Positions 43,299-51,117 of a stretch of DNA of 64,000 nucleotides are shown one piece after another; position 1 is the stretch's first letter; each line of letters begins with the position of its first letter. The stretch comes from Helcococcus ovis. Its GTDB lineage: Bacteria; Bacillota; Clostridia; Tissierellales; Peptoniphilaceae. A program made the translations under genes and the position numbers. The notes beneath the pieces were generated by a model. The model had not been told where the DNA came from. It worked only from the letters and a program-made list of their open reading frames with translations, and made no database searches. Where the stretch lies: assembly GCF_004524775.2 (NCBI RefSeq), contig NZ_CP119081.1, forward strand, positions 1,116,001-1,180,000, written 5' to 3'.

Positions 43299-44681
43299 CT
43301 ATAATTTATTCCACATTACCCCTGTAGATGTGTCTTTTAATTCTATTCCTTTTTCTTTTAATAAATCTCTAATTTCATCAGCTCTCTTAAAATCACGTTT
43401 TTTTCTAGCTTCTGTTCTTTCAGCTATTAAATTTTCAATTTCTTCTTCAAGAATTTCATTCTTAAACTTAATACCTAATAAATCAACTAAAATATCAAAT
43501 TTATTTTTTACATATTCTAATTCTTTTTTTGAAGAATTTTCGCTATAGTTTATATTGATAAATCTTGAAAAATCAAAAATTACCGCTAAGGCATTTGCTG
43601 TATTAAAATCATCATCCATTGCACCTGAAAATTTAATTTCAAATTCATCAATTTTATCAGCAATAAATTCAGAATAATTATTAGAATTTTCAATAAATCT
43701 ATTTAATTCATCATTTGTATTTTTTAACCTATCATAGGCATTTTTTATAGCCAATAAATTTTCCCTTGAAAAATCAATAGGTGTTCTATAGTGACCTGAT
43801 AAAAGCCACATCCTTACTATCATTAAATCAAATTCTTTTTCAATATCATGAATTGTAAAGAAATTTCCTTTTGATTTACTCATTTTTTCTTTATCAACTG
43901 TAATCATAGAATTATGCATCCAATAATTTGCAAATGGCTTTTTATTTAATGTTTCTGACTGTGCAATTTCATTTTCATGATGAGGAAATTGTAAATCCTC
44001 TCCACCACCATGAATATCTATAGTTTCTCCTAAAACTGACTTAGCCATTGTAGAACACTCAATATGCCAACCCGGTCTACCCTTTCCCCATGGACTATCC
44101 CATGCAGGTTCATTAGGATATTTTTGTTTTTTCCATAATGCAAAATCCATAGGATTTTTTTTATCTCCACTTACATCAATTCTTGAACCTAATTCTAATT
44201 CTTCAATATTTTTCTTTGACAATTTTCCATAATTTTCAGCACTGTCAATATTAAAATATACAGTAGTAGATGCATCATATGCTGCCCCTTGTTTTTCCAA
44301 ATCAGAAATAAAATTAATCATATCATCAATATAATTTGTTGCTTGAGGCTTTATAATTTTATCAACATCAACATTGAAATCTTCAGCATTTTTTAAAAAT
44401 GCTGCAATATATGTCTTTGTAATATCTGTAAATTCTACACCTTCTTCATTTGCCTTATCTATAATTTTATCATCAATATCAGTCAAATTCATTACAAATT
44501 TTACATTATAATTTTTATATTCTAAATATCTTCTAACTGTATCAAAAAACACAAGCGGTCTGGCATTTCCAATATGAATATAGTTATAGACTGTTGGTCC
44601 ACATACATACATTCTTACTTTATTTTCTTCAATCGTTTTAAATTCTTCTTTTTTTCTTGATAATGTATTATAAATTTTCAT
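43299..44681 (-). CDS. cysS: Cysteine-tRNA ligase
   Basis: A 460-residue class I synthetase charging tRNA-Cys. The HIGH motif is HIGNARPLVFF with zinc ligand Cys in VCGPTVYNY. The zinc site continues with HIECS and HHENE. KMSKS is exact (KEKMSKSKGN), and the C-terminal DALR-like domain is present. The tRNA it charges is encoded only ~1 kb away on the other strand. It starts one base after the gltX stop. Confidence 0.97.
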   Translation of the reverse strand: MKIYNTLSRKKEEFKTIEENKVRMYVCGPTVYNYIHIGNARPLVFFDTVRRYLEYKNYNVKFVMNLTDIDDKIIDKANEEGVEFTDITKTYIAAFLKNAEDFNVDVDKIIKPQATNYIDDMINFISDLEKQGAAYDASTTVYFNIDSAENYGKLSKKNIEELELGSRIDVSGDKKNPMDFALWKKQKYPNEPAWDSPWGKGRPGWHIECSTMAKSVLGETIDIHGGGEDLQFPHHENEIAQSETLNKKPFANYWMHNSMITVDKEKMSKSKGNFFTIHDIEKEFDLMIVRMWLLSGHYRTPIDFSRENLLAIKNAYDRLKNTNDELNRFIENSNNYSEFIADKIDEFEIKFSGAMDDDFNTANALAVIFDFSRFININYSENSSKKELEYVKNKFDILVDLLGIKFKNEILEEEIENLIAERTEARKKRDFKRADEIRDLLKEKGIELKDTSTGVMWNKL

Positions 44682-44682
44682 A

Positions 44683-46161
44683 TTAATAATTCTCTAAAAC
44701 ATAGTTTAATCTATTTAAAATCCCCTCTTTTCCAAGAATCATAAAGATGTGAACCATTTCCGGTCCATGTTCTGAACCTGATAGTGCTGATCTTACCGGA
44801 AAGAATAATGATTTTCCTTTTATTCCTGTTTCTTTTTGAATTCTCTTCATAACAGATTTCGCTAGTTCTTCGTTCATCCCTTCATTTTCAACAATTACTT
44901 TTAATGTAGTTAAAACTTTCTTTGCATCTTCTGAATTTATATTTTCTTTAACTTCATCATAAAATACTCCATTTTGATAATCAGCAAAAATGAAATCCGT
45001 TTGCTTTACAATTTCAGAAAATTTATTTAGTGAGGTCTTGAATGTAGCAGCTATTTCTTCTAATTCTTCAATCGACTTATCTTCTGAAATATATCCGCAT
45101 TCAACTAAATAAGGTTTTAATTCTGCTGCCAATTCTGAATCTGATAATTCTTTGATATAATGGCTATTTACCCAATCAAGTTTATCTTCATCAAATACCC
45201 CTCCTGATCTGGACACCCTTTCAAAACTAAATTGTTTTACTAACTCATCATGTGAAAGTATTTCTTGATTTGTTTCCGGAGACCATCCGACAAGTGCAAT
45301 ATAGTTAATTAACGCATCTCTTAAATATCCTTTTTGCTTAAAGTCTTCAACTGAAACATCTGCATTTCTCTTAGATAATTTCTTTTTATCTTTTCCTAAA
45401 ACGGTTGGAAGGTGAACATATGTTGGAGCTTCCCATCCCAAAGCTTCATATAAATAAACATGTTTTGGTGTTGACGAAACCCATTCATCCCCTCTTACAA
45501 CGTGAGTAATTTTCATATCATGGTCATCTATAACTACTGCAAAGTGATATGTTGGAAATCCATCAGTTTTAATCAAAACTTGGTCATCCATATCATTTGT
45601 ATTTATACTCAAATGACCTTTAATTGCATCGTTAAATTGAATATCCTTATTTGCCGGTAATTTTAACCTTACAACGTGCGGTTCACCGGCATCAACTCTT
45701 TTTTGAGCTTCTTCTTTTGAAATACCTCTACATAAACCATCATATTTCGGCATTTTACCATCAGCTTTTTGTTGTTCTCTCAAATTATTTAATCTATCCG
45801 CTGTACAAAAGCAATAATATGCCTTATCTTCATCTATTAATTTTTTTATATGTTTATCATATATACCTTCTTTTACTCTGTCGGATTGGATGTATGGACC
45901 ATATTGTCCTTTTTCATAAATATTTCTATTTTCATCTAAAAATACACCTTCATCATAATCTAATCCTGCCCATTGTAAAACTTCTATAAGATTTTCTAAT
46001 GCACCTTCAACATATCTTGTTCTATCTGTATCTTCAATTCTTAAAATGAATTTACCTTTTTCATGTCTAGCAAATAAATAATTATATAACGCCGTCCTTA
46101 AACCACCAATATGAACATACCCCGTTGGACTTGGTGCAAATCTTACTCTAACTTCACTCAT
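44683..46161 (-). CDS. gltX: Glutamate-tRNA ligase
   Basis: A 492-residue class I synthetase. The HIGH motif lies in APSPTGYVHIGGLRTALYN and the KMSKS counterpart is KKLSKRNAD. The C-terminal anticodon-binding domain is complete. In bacteria without GlnRS it may also charge tRNA-Gln for later amidation. It sits between cdaR and cysS with gaps of 14 and 1 bases. The gltX-cysS-rlmB order is conserved in Firmicutes. Confidence 0.97.
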   Translation of the reverse strand: MSEVRVRFAPSPTGYVHIGGLRTALYNYLFARHEKGKFILRIEDTDRTRYVEGALENLIEVLQWAGLDYDEGVFLDENRNIYEKGQYGPYIQSDRVKEGIYDKHIKKLIDEDKAYYCFCTADRLNNLREQQKADGKMPKYDGLCRGISKEEAQKRVDAGEPHVVRLKLPANKDIQFNDAIKGHLSINTNDMDDQVLIKTDGFPTYHFAVVIDDHDMKITHVVRGDEWVSSTPKHVYLYEALGWEAPTYVHLPTVLGKDKKKLSKRNADVSVEDFKQKGYLRDALINYIALVGWSPETNQEILSHDELVKQFSFERVSRSGGVFDEDKLDWVNSHYIKELSDSELAAELKPYLVECGYISEDKSIEELEEIAATFKTSLNKFSEIVKQTDFIFADYQNGVFYDEVKENINSEDAKKVLTTLKVIVENEGMNEELAKSVMKRIQKETGIKGKSLFFPVRSALSGSEHGPEMVHIFMILGKEGILNRLNYVLENY

Positions 46162-46175
46162 TTTTTTCTCCTATT

Positions 46176-47126
46176 TTATTCTTTAACTTCTTTTGCTGTT
46201 TCCAGTTTTTTTACACTTATATCTACTGTGTAATTTGTATTTGAATCTACTAATACTACATCTGTTGGAAGACTTAATTTTACATCAATTTTTTTACTTT
46301 CAGTAATATTTGACAAATCGATATCTTCTGTTTTTATACTTTTAATATTATCTATTACATTTTTAGGTCCTTTTATGTATACCTTGCTTTTACTTAATTT
46401 AGAATCAATAAATTTATATCCGCTCGGTACATTACCTTTTTTAGAAATTGTAATAGATACCTCTTTTTGTTTAGAAACTAATGCATTTATATTTACAAAT
46501 TCTTGACCAAAAACTAAACCCTCAACCTGTTCTCCATCAGAGTTTTCAGCATATATTTCCTTATTCAAAGTAATATCACTATCTAAATTAGATAAATCCA
46601 ATTTTACAAAAATATTTTTTATACTATCAATATTAGATCTGGAACCTTTAACAGTAATTTTTTCAGGTGTTACTTTAGTCGATTCTAAAATATAATCAGC
46701 CTGTAGTTTTGATTCATTTTTGACCTTAACAATAAAGTCCTTTGTTATAATTTTTTCTATGTTTACATCCATAGTCTTTGGAGCATCTTCTAATTTTATT
46801 CCCTCCGGAAGTGTATAACTAAGGCTTACCTTATTTCGTCCTTCTTTAATATTTGATAAATCTGCGGAAATTATTATATGTTGTGGTGTTAAACTTATAA
46901 TATTTGATCTTTTTCCTGAAACTGATACATCTAAATTTTTAGTTATATCTTGATTCAGTATCAGCCCTTTTTGATCTAATTTATCCAAATTTTCATATAT
47001 TATAGGTATACTGCTTATCCTCGTATTAACTGTTGGATTTTCATTTGCAATTATGAATACCCAAAGAACTATCGCAATAAATAGAGATAATAATTTAATT
47101 TTCCAATTTCTTTTAATTATTTCCAT
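46176..47126 (-). CDS. cdaR: YbbR-domain protein CdaR, regulator of CdaA
   Basis: A 316-residue protein with one N-terminal membrane helix (about residues 10-28) and about three or four extracytoplasmic YbbR repeats of ~80 residues, each with a pattern like PSGYKFIDSKLSKSKVYIKG. CdaR binds CdaA at the membrane and modulates c-di-AMP synthesis in relatives. It overlaps the end of cdaA by 14 bases. A GTG at 47138 is in frame, but GGAG with proper spacing points to the ATG at 47126. It is the partner gene in the standard cdaA-cdaR pair; glmM, often third, is absent here. Confidence 0.9.
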   Translation of the reverse strand: MEIIKRNWKIKLLSLFIAIVLWVFIIANENPTVNTRISSIPIIYENLDKLDQKGLILNQDITKNLDVSVSGKRSNIISLTPQHIIISADLSNIKEGRNKVSLSYTLPEGIKLEDAPKTMDVNIEKIITKDFIVKVKNESKLQADYILESTKVTPEKITVKGSRSNIDSIKNIFVKLDLSNLDSDITLNKEIYAENSDGEQVEGLVFGQEFVNINALVSKQKEVSITISKKGNVPSGYKFIDSKLSKSKVYIKGPKNVIDNIKSIKTEDIDLSNITESKKIDVKLSLPTDVVLVDSNTNYTVDISVKKLETAKEVKE

Positions 47127-47949
47127 TTTCATCTCCACTAGTTATCTTCTTAAAAATAGTGTTATCACTATCAGCAAATAATTTATTTAGTGTATTTTTT
47201 AGAGTTTCACTATCTATATGTCTTGAAATACTTGAATTTTGAACCGTTGTAATAATACCGGTTTCTTCTGAAACAACTATTATAAACGCATCAGATTTTT
47301 CGCTCATCCCTAAGGCTGCTCTATGTCTGGTTCCTAATTCCTTTGATAGAGAATTATTTGATGACAATGGCAAAAAACATCCGGCAGCAACAATTTTTTC
47401 ATCTTTTATAATCACTGCTCCATCATGCAATGGAGATTTTGGAAAGAATAAATTAATAATTAGCTCACTGGATATTTCAGAATTAAGCATTGTCCCCGTT
47501 TCAACAATATCAGCCAAACCAACTCCATTTTCAATCACAATTAATGCTCCTATTTTTTGCCTTGATAATGATGCTACGGCATTTACTATCTCCTCAGTCT
47601 TAAAATTTATCTGCTGAACTTTTAATTTTACAATTGATGTAAAAATACTATTTGATCTACCAAGTTTTTCAAAAGCACGTCTAAGTTCAGGTTGAAATAC
47701 TACAATAATTAATACCATACCAACAGTAAACACGCTTGAAATAAGCCAATTTACAGTATACAAATTCAATAATATACTTATTCTAGAAAATATAAGTATT
47801 AAAAATAGACCTTTTAATAACTGAGCAGCTCTAGTTTCTCTTACTAACATAATAACTTTATAAATAATAAATGTCATAACTAAAACATCAATAATATCAG
47901 TTATTTTTATGGTCATAAAAGCAATTTTTAATTCATTAAAAAATTCCAA
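47113..47949 (-). CDS. cdaA: Diadenylate cyclase CdaA
   Basis: A ~278-residue membrane enzyme that condenses two ATP into c-di-AMP. Three N-terminal helices (about residues 20-90) precede the DAC domain. That domain has the catalytic DGA motif in PLHDGAV (176-178) and RHR in LGTRHRAALG (208-210). The open frame begins at an ATG at 47967 without a ribosome site. AAAGGTGG lies about 7 bases before a TTG at 47949, and that start gives the usual CdaA length, so I choose it. It is followed by cdaR. c-di-AMP controls potassium uptake, and the ktrA-ktrB genes are at 5330-7343. Confidence 0.93.
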   Translation of the reverse strand: MEFFNELKIAFMTIKITDIIDVLVMTFIIYKVIMLVRETRAAQLLKGLFLILIFSRISILLNLYTVNWLISSVFTVGMVLIIVVFQPELRRAFEKLGRSNSIFTSIVKLKVQQINFKTEEIVNAVASLSRQKIGALIVIENGVGLADIVETGTMLNSEISSELIINLFFPKSPLHDGAVIIKDEKIVAAGCFLPLSSNNSLSKELGTRHRAALGMSEKSDAFIIVVSEETGIITTVQNSSISRHIDSETLKNTLNKLFADSDNTIFKKITSGDENGNN

Positions 47950-47999
47950 AATTACACCACCTTTCATTTTTATATTTTAACATATTTTTGTTTAATAAA

Positions 48000-48070
48000 A
48001 AAGAAAAGCTGAAATCAAATAACTTTTTTAGGACAACTTATTTTAGTTATTTTGCATCAGCCTTTTTTTA
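48000..48070 (-). repeat. Degenerate copy of the GTTGCAAAATAAC palindrome family, terminator of the C39 gene
   Basis: On the minus strand GGCTGATGCAAAATAACT pairs imperfectly with AGTTATTTGATTTCAGC, and the tail is T-rich. It lies directly after the C39-like gene. Confidence 0.55.
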
Positions 48071-48076
48071 TATAAA

Positions 48077-49135
48077 TTATTTACCTACAGAATAAAATAA
48101 CTTTGTTTGAGAAAAAATCCTATCAAAATCCCATTCTTTATTCGTATTTTTATATGAATTTACATCATAAATTAAAAATTTACCATTATCTATTTTTTCT
48201 GAAATCGCTATATAGTGTCCTGATGATTGAGTAAAATCTCCAATATTATTATTAACTACAAGAGCAACAATTACCCTACCTTTTTCCAACTCGGATTCAA
48301 CACTTTCTTTGCTTAAAGGAATTTCATATCCAGTAAGACCAATATCCTTCGCACCGCTAGTGAATATTCCATATTCTCCGCCAGCTTTTGTATATAATCC
48401 AAGTTTATTCATTCTTTGAGCCATTTCAAAAGGCGTTATTGAAGTATCTCCTGTAAATCCAGAATAAATCATAGCTAATGTTGTTGGTCCACAGCCTGAT
48501 ATAGCAATATATTCATCGTCGACTTTATCATAACCCCATCTTATATCCCACTGATTTAAATAATTTAGTTTTACCTTTCTATTGAAATCTCTAGAATTTT
48601 CATAGTCTTTTTTTACATCTCCAAGTTCTGAATTATCATCCTTAAAATCCTGATATTTCAAAACTGTAGATTTTGATTCCGGATATCTTTCAATTTTCAA
48701 TTTTAAACTTTCATCAAGTTTTTCAATTCTTTCTTTTAAATCATTTTCTTCAAATTTAACATCTGCAAACGGATTTATAATTTTCCCTTTTTGAAATCTA
48801 TTAACTCCATTTAAGCTCTCAATTATTATATCTCCTAATTTTCTGGTTTCGCCATCCTTTTTTACATTATCGTCTTGTTTATTGCTTGCATTTTCTTTAT
48901 TTGTTTCCTTTTTTGTTTCTACTTTCTGATTGTTTTTTTCAGCTTTATTTTCTGTTTTTATCTTTGTTTTATCTTCATTATTTGAAAATTTTAAAAACAA
49001 TGCTCTTACAGCAAATACAACAAAAATGAAAAGCACAAATATAAAAACCAGTTTTATTATCCTATAAATTTTTATTTTTTTTTGTCTTTTTATTTTTTCT
49101 CTTCTATCTCTTAAGCTATTATTTTCTCTATTCAA
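48077..49135 (-). CDS. Membrane-anchored C39-like cysteine peptidase domain protein
   Basis: A ~352-residue protein with a very basic N-terminal end, a membrane helix (about 27-50) and a lysine/glutamate-rich linker with KKETNKE. The C-terminal half is a C39_2-type papain-like domain: catalytic Cys215 in ISGCGPTTLAMI, His307 in SSGHYIAIS and Asp324/Asn326 in YDVNS. It should face outside. No peptide-exporting ABC domain is attached, so it is not a bacteriocin exporter; amidase or peptidase activity on the wall is a guess. GAGGG right after the ABC-F stop sits before a TTG at 49135, used here. ATG starts further up (49159-49225) overlap the ABC-F gene. Confidence 0.82.
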   Translation of the reverse strand: MNRENNSLRDRREKIKRQKKIKIYRIIKLVFIFVLFIFVVFAVRALFLKFSNNEDKTKIKTENKAEKNNQKVETKKETNKENASNKQDDNVKKDGETRKLGDIIIESLNGVNRFQKGKIINPFADVKFEENDLKERIEKLDESLKLKIERYPESKSTVLKYQDFKDDNSELGDVKKDYENSRDFNRKVKLNYLNQWDIRWGYDKVDDEYIAISGCGPTTLAMIYSGFTGDTSITPFEMAQRMNKLGLYTKAGGEYGIFTSGAKDIGLTGYEIPLSKESVESELEKGRVIVALVVNNNIGDFTQSSGHYIAISEKIDNGKFLIYDVNSYKNTNKEWDFDRIFSQTKLFYSVGK

Positions 49136-49148
49136 ATTTCCCTCATTC

Positions 49149-50738
49149 TTATTTAACATATTTTTCAATATATTCATCATATGTGATTCTTTCATCTCTA
49201 TATGATCCATCATCAAAAATTTCAATAATCCTATTTGCTATAGAATTTACAAATTGATGGTCTAAAGATGTAAACAACAAATTACCTTTATAATTTATTA
49301 AGCCATTATTAACTGATTCTATACTTTCTAAGTCTAAATGATTTGTTGGTTGATCTAAAATTATTAAATTAGCAGGTTCCACCATCATTTTAGAAAACAT
49401 CATTCTAACTTTTTCTCCCCCTGATAATACTGAAGACTGTTTATATACTTCATCTCCAGAAAATAACATTTTTCCTAAAAATCCTCTTATAAAAAATTCT
49501 GATTGGTCTTTTGAATACTGTCTTAACCAATCCACCAAATTATATGGACTATTTTCAAAATATTCTGAATTATCTTTTGGAAAATATTCTGTTGTAATGG
49601 TTTGTCCCCATTTAAATGAGTTATTACCGTCAATATTTCCTTTTGAAATTAAATCAAAAAATTTACTTATAGCTATTTCATTTCCTATAAAACCAATTTT
49701 ATCATTTTTTTCTACTCTAAATGACATATTATCAATTAATTTTTTACCATTTTCTTCTATAGTAAGATTTTCAACATTAAGAATTTCATTACCGGGTTCT
49801 CTGGATAATGTGAATCCGACAAAAGGATATCTTCTTGTAGAAGGTTGAATATCATCCAAAGTAATCTTGTCTAATAATTTTTTTCTTGATGTTGCTTGTT
49901 TCGATTTTGATTTATTAGCGGAAAATCTTTGAATAAATTCTTTTAATTCTTTTACTTTTTCTTCTTTTTTCTTATTTTCATCTTTAGCCATTTTTAATGC
50001 TAATTGAGATGATTCATACCAAAAATCATAATTACCTGTAAACATCTTGATTCTTGAAAAATCAATATCAACCATAATTGTACACACTTCATTTAAGAAA
50101 TATCTATCGTGGGAAACAACTATAACAATTCCTTCAAAATTAATTAAAAATTCTTGTAACCAAAGTACCGCTCTTAAATCAATACCATTTGTAGGTTCGT
50201 CAAGTAAAAGTACATCCGGTTTACCAAATAATGCTTGTGCCAATAAAACTTTAATTTTATCTGATTCTTTCAATTCACTCATCAGCATATAATGCATCGA
50301 AACGTCAATTCCTAATCCCTGTAGTAAAGTGGATGCTTCTGCTTCTGATTCATATCCTCCCATTTCGGCATATTCTGCTTCTAATTCAGCAGCTCTCATC
50401 CCATCTTCATCAGAGAAATCTTCTTTCATATAAATAGCTTCTTTTTCTTTTGCTATTTCATAAAGTTTTGCATTTCCCATTAATACTGTATCCAATACTT
50501 GATATTCTTCAAATGCGTAGTGATCTTGATTTAATTTACTTAATCTAACATCTTTCGGATAAGAAACACTACCTTTTGTTGGCTCTTTTTCTCCGGACAA
50601 TATTTTTAAAAATGTTGATTTTCCTGCTCCATTTGCTCCTATTATTCCATAACAATTTCCCGGTGTGAAGATTAAATCTACATCTTCAAACAATTTTTTA
50701 TCGGGAAATATTAAACTTAAATTATTAACTGTAATCAT
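49149..50738 (-). CDS. ABC-F family ATPase (YbiT type)
   Basis: A 529-residue soluble protein with two ABC domains and an interdomain linker rich in Lys/Glu (about 245-310), so an ABC-F factor acting on the ribosome. NBD1 has Walker A GANGAGKST. Its signature is degenerate (MSELKESDK), as in YbiT proteins, and it carries EPTNGID. NBD2 keeps LSGGEKVR and LDQPTNHLDLES, but its Walker A region reads GNEIAISKFF: the glycine-rich loop and the Ser/Thr after Lys are lost. ABC-Fs rescue stalled ribosomes or protect against drugs; here a role cannot be fixed. AGGAG lies 8 bases before the ATG at 50738, although the frame extends further upstream. Confidence 0.88.
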   Translation of the reverse strand: MITVNNLSLIFPDKKLFEDVDLIFTPGNCYGIIGANGAGKSTFLKILSGEKEPTKGSVSYPKDVRLSKLNQDHYAFEEYQVLDTVLMGNAKLYEIAKEKEAIYMKEDFSDEDGMRAAELEAEYAEMGGYESEAEASTLLQGLGIDVSMHYMLMSELKESDKIKVLLAQALFGKPDVLLLDEPTNGIDLRAVLWLQEFLINFEGIVIVVSHDRYFLNEVCTIMVDIDFSRIKMFTGNYDFWYESSQLALKMAKDENKKKEEKVKELKEFIQRFSANKSKSKQATSRKKLLDKITLDDIQPSTRRYPFVGFTLSREPGNEILNVENLTIEENGKKLIDNMSFRVEKNDKIGFIGNEIAISKFFDLISKGNIDGNNSFKWGQTITTEYFPKDNSEYFENSPYNLVDWLRQYSKDQSEFFIRGFLGKMLFSGDEVYKQSSVLSGGEKVRMMFSKMMVEPANLIILDQPTNHLDLESIESVNNGLINYKGNLLFTSLDHQFVNSIANRIIEIFDDGSYRDERITYDEYIEKYVK

Positions 50739-51117
50739 CTTAATTACTCCTAAAAATATAATATTATTTAATTTTTTTACATTGATAATATTAAAAATTA
50801 TCTTACAATTGCTTAAAATTTTATTCAATTAAATATATTCTATCACATTTTTATATTTTTCTTCTATAGTTTACAAATAAAAAATTTATAACTAAATCAT
50901 TAATTAACATTAAAATATAATTATAAGTAAAAAAATAAGATATTATTTTTTATTAAAATATTTTGACACAAAAAACCGACCTCATCAAAGTTGTTTTTGA
51001 TATGTATATATTTTACTGAATTAGTCCAGTAAATAAGCATACATTCCATTTTAAATACAACTTTTTGAGGTCAGTTAATTAATCATATTTTAATATATTC
51101 GAGAAGCTTTATCTTAA
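50739..51117. other. 379-base gap between the ABC-F gene and the repeat-rich surface protein gene
   Basis: No gene was found. It holds a long hairpin terminator (50969-51079) and, for the ABC-F gene, an extended -10 TGATAGAAT (minus strand, around 50837-50845). Beyond that it is plain AT-rich sequence. Confidence 0.6.
50969..51079 (-). terminator. Long nested hairpin terminator after the cell-wall-binding protein gene
   Basis: On the minus strand AACTGACCTCA and TGAGGTCGGTT form the outer stem, ending in GGTTTTTTGT. A second hairpin (TTTACTG/CAGTAAA) sits inside the ~110-base structure. It is larger than a normal terminator. Confidence 0.75.
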
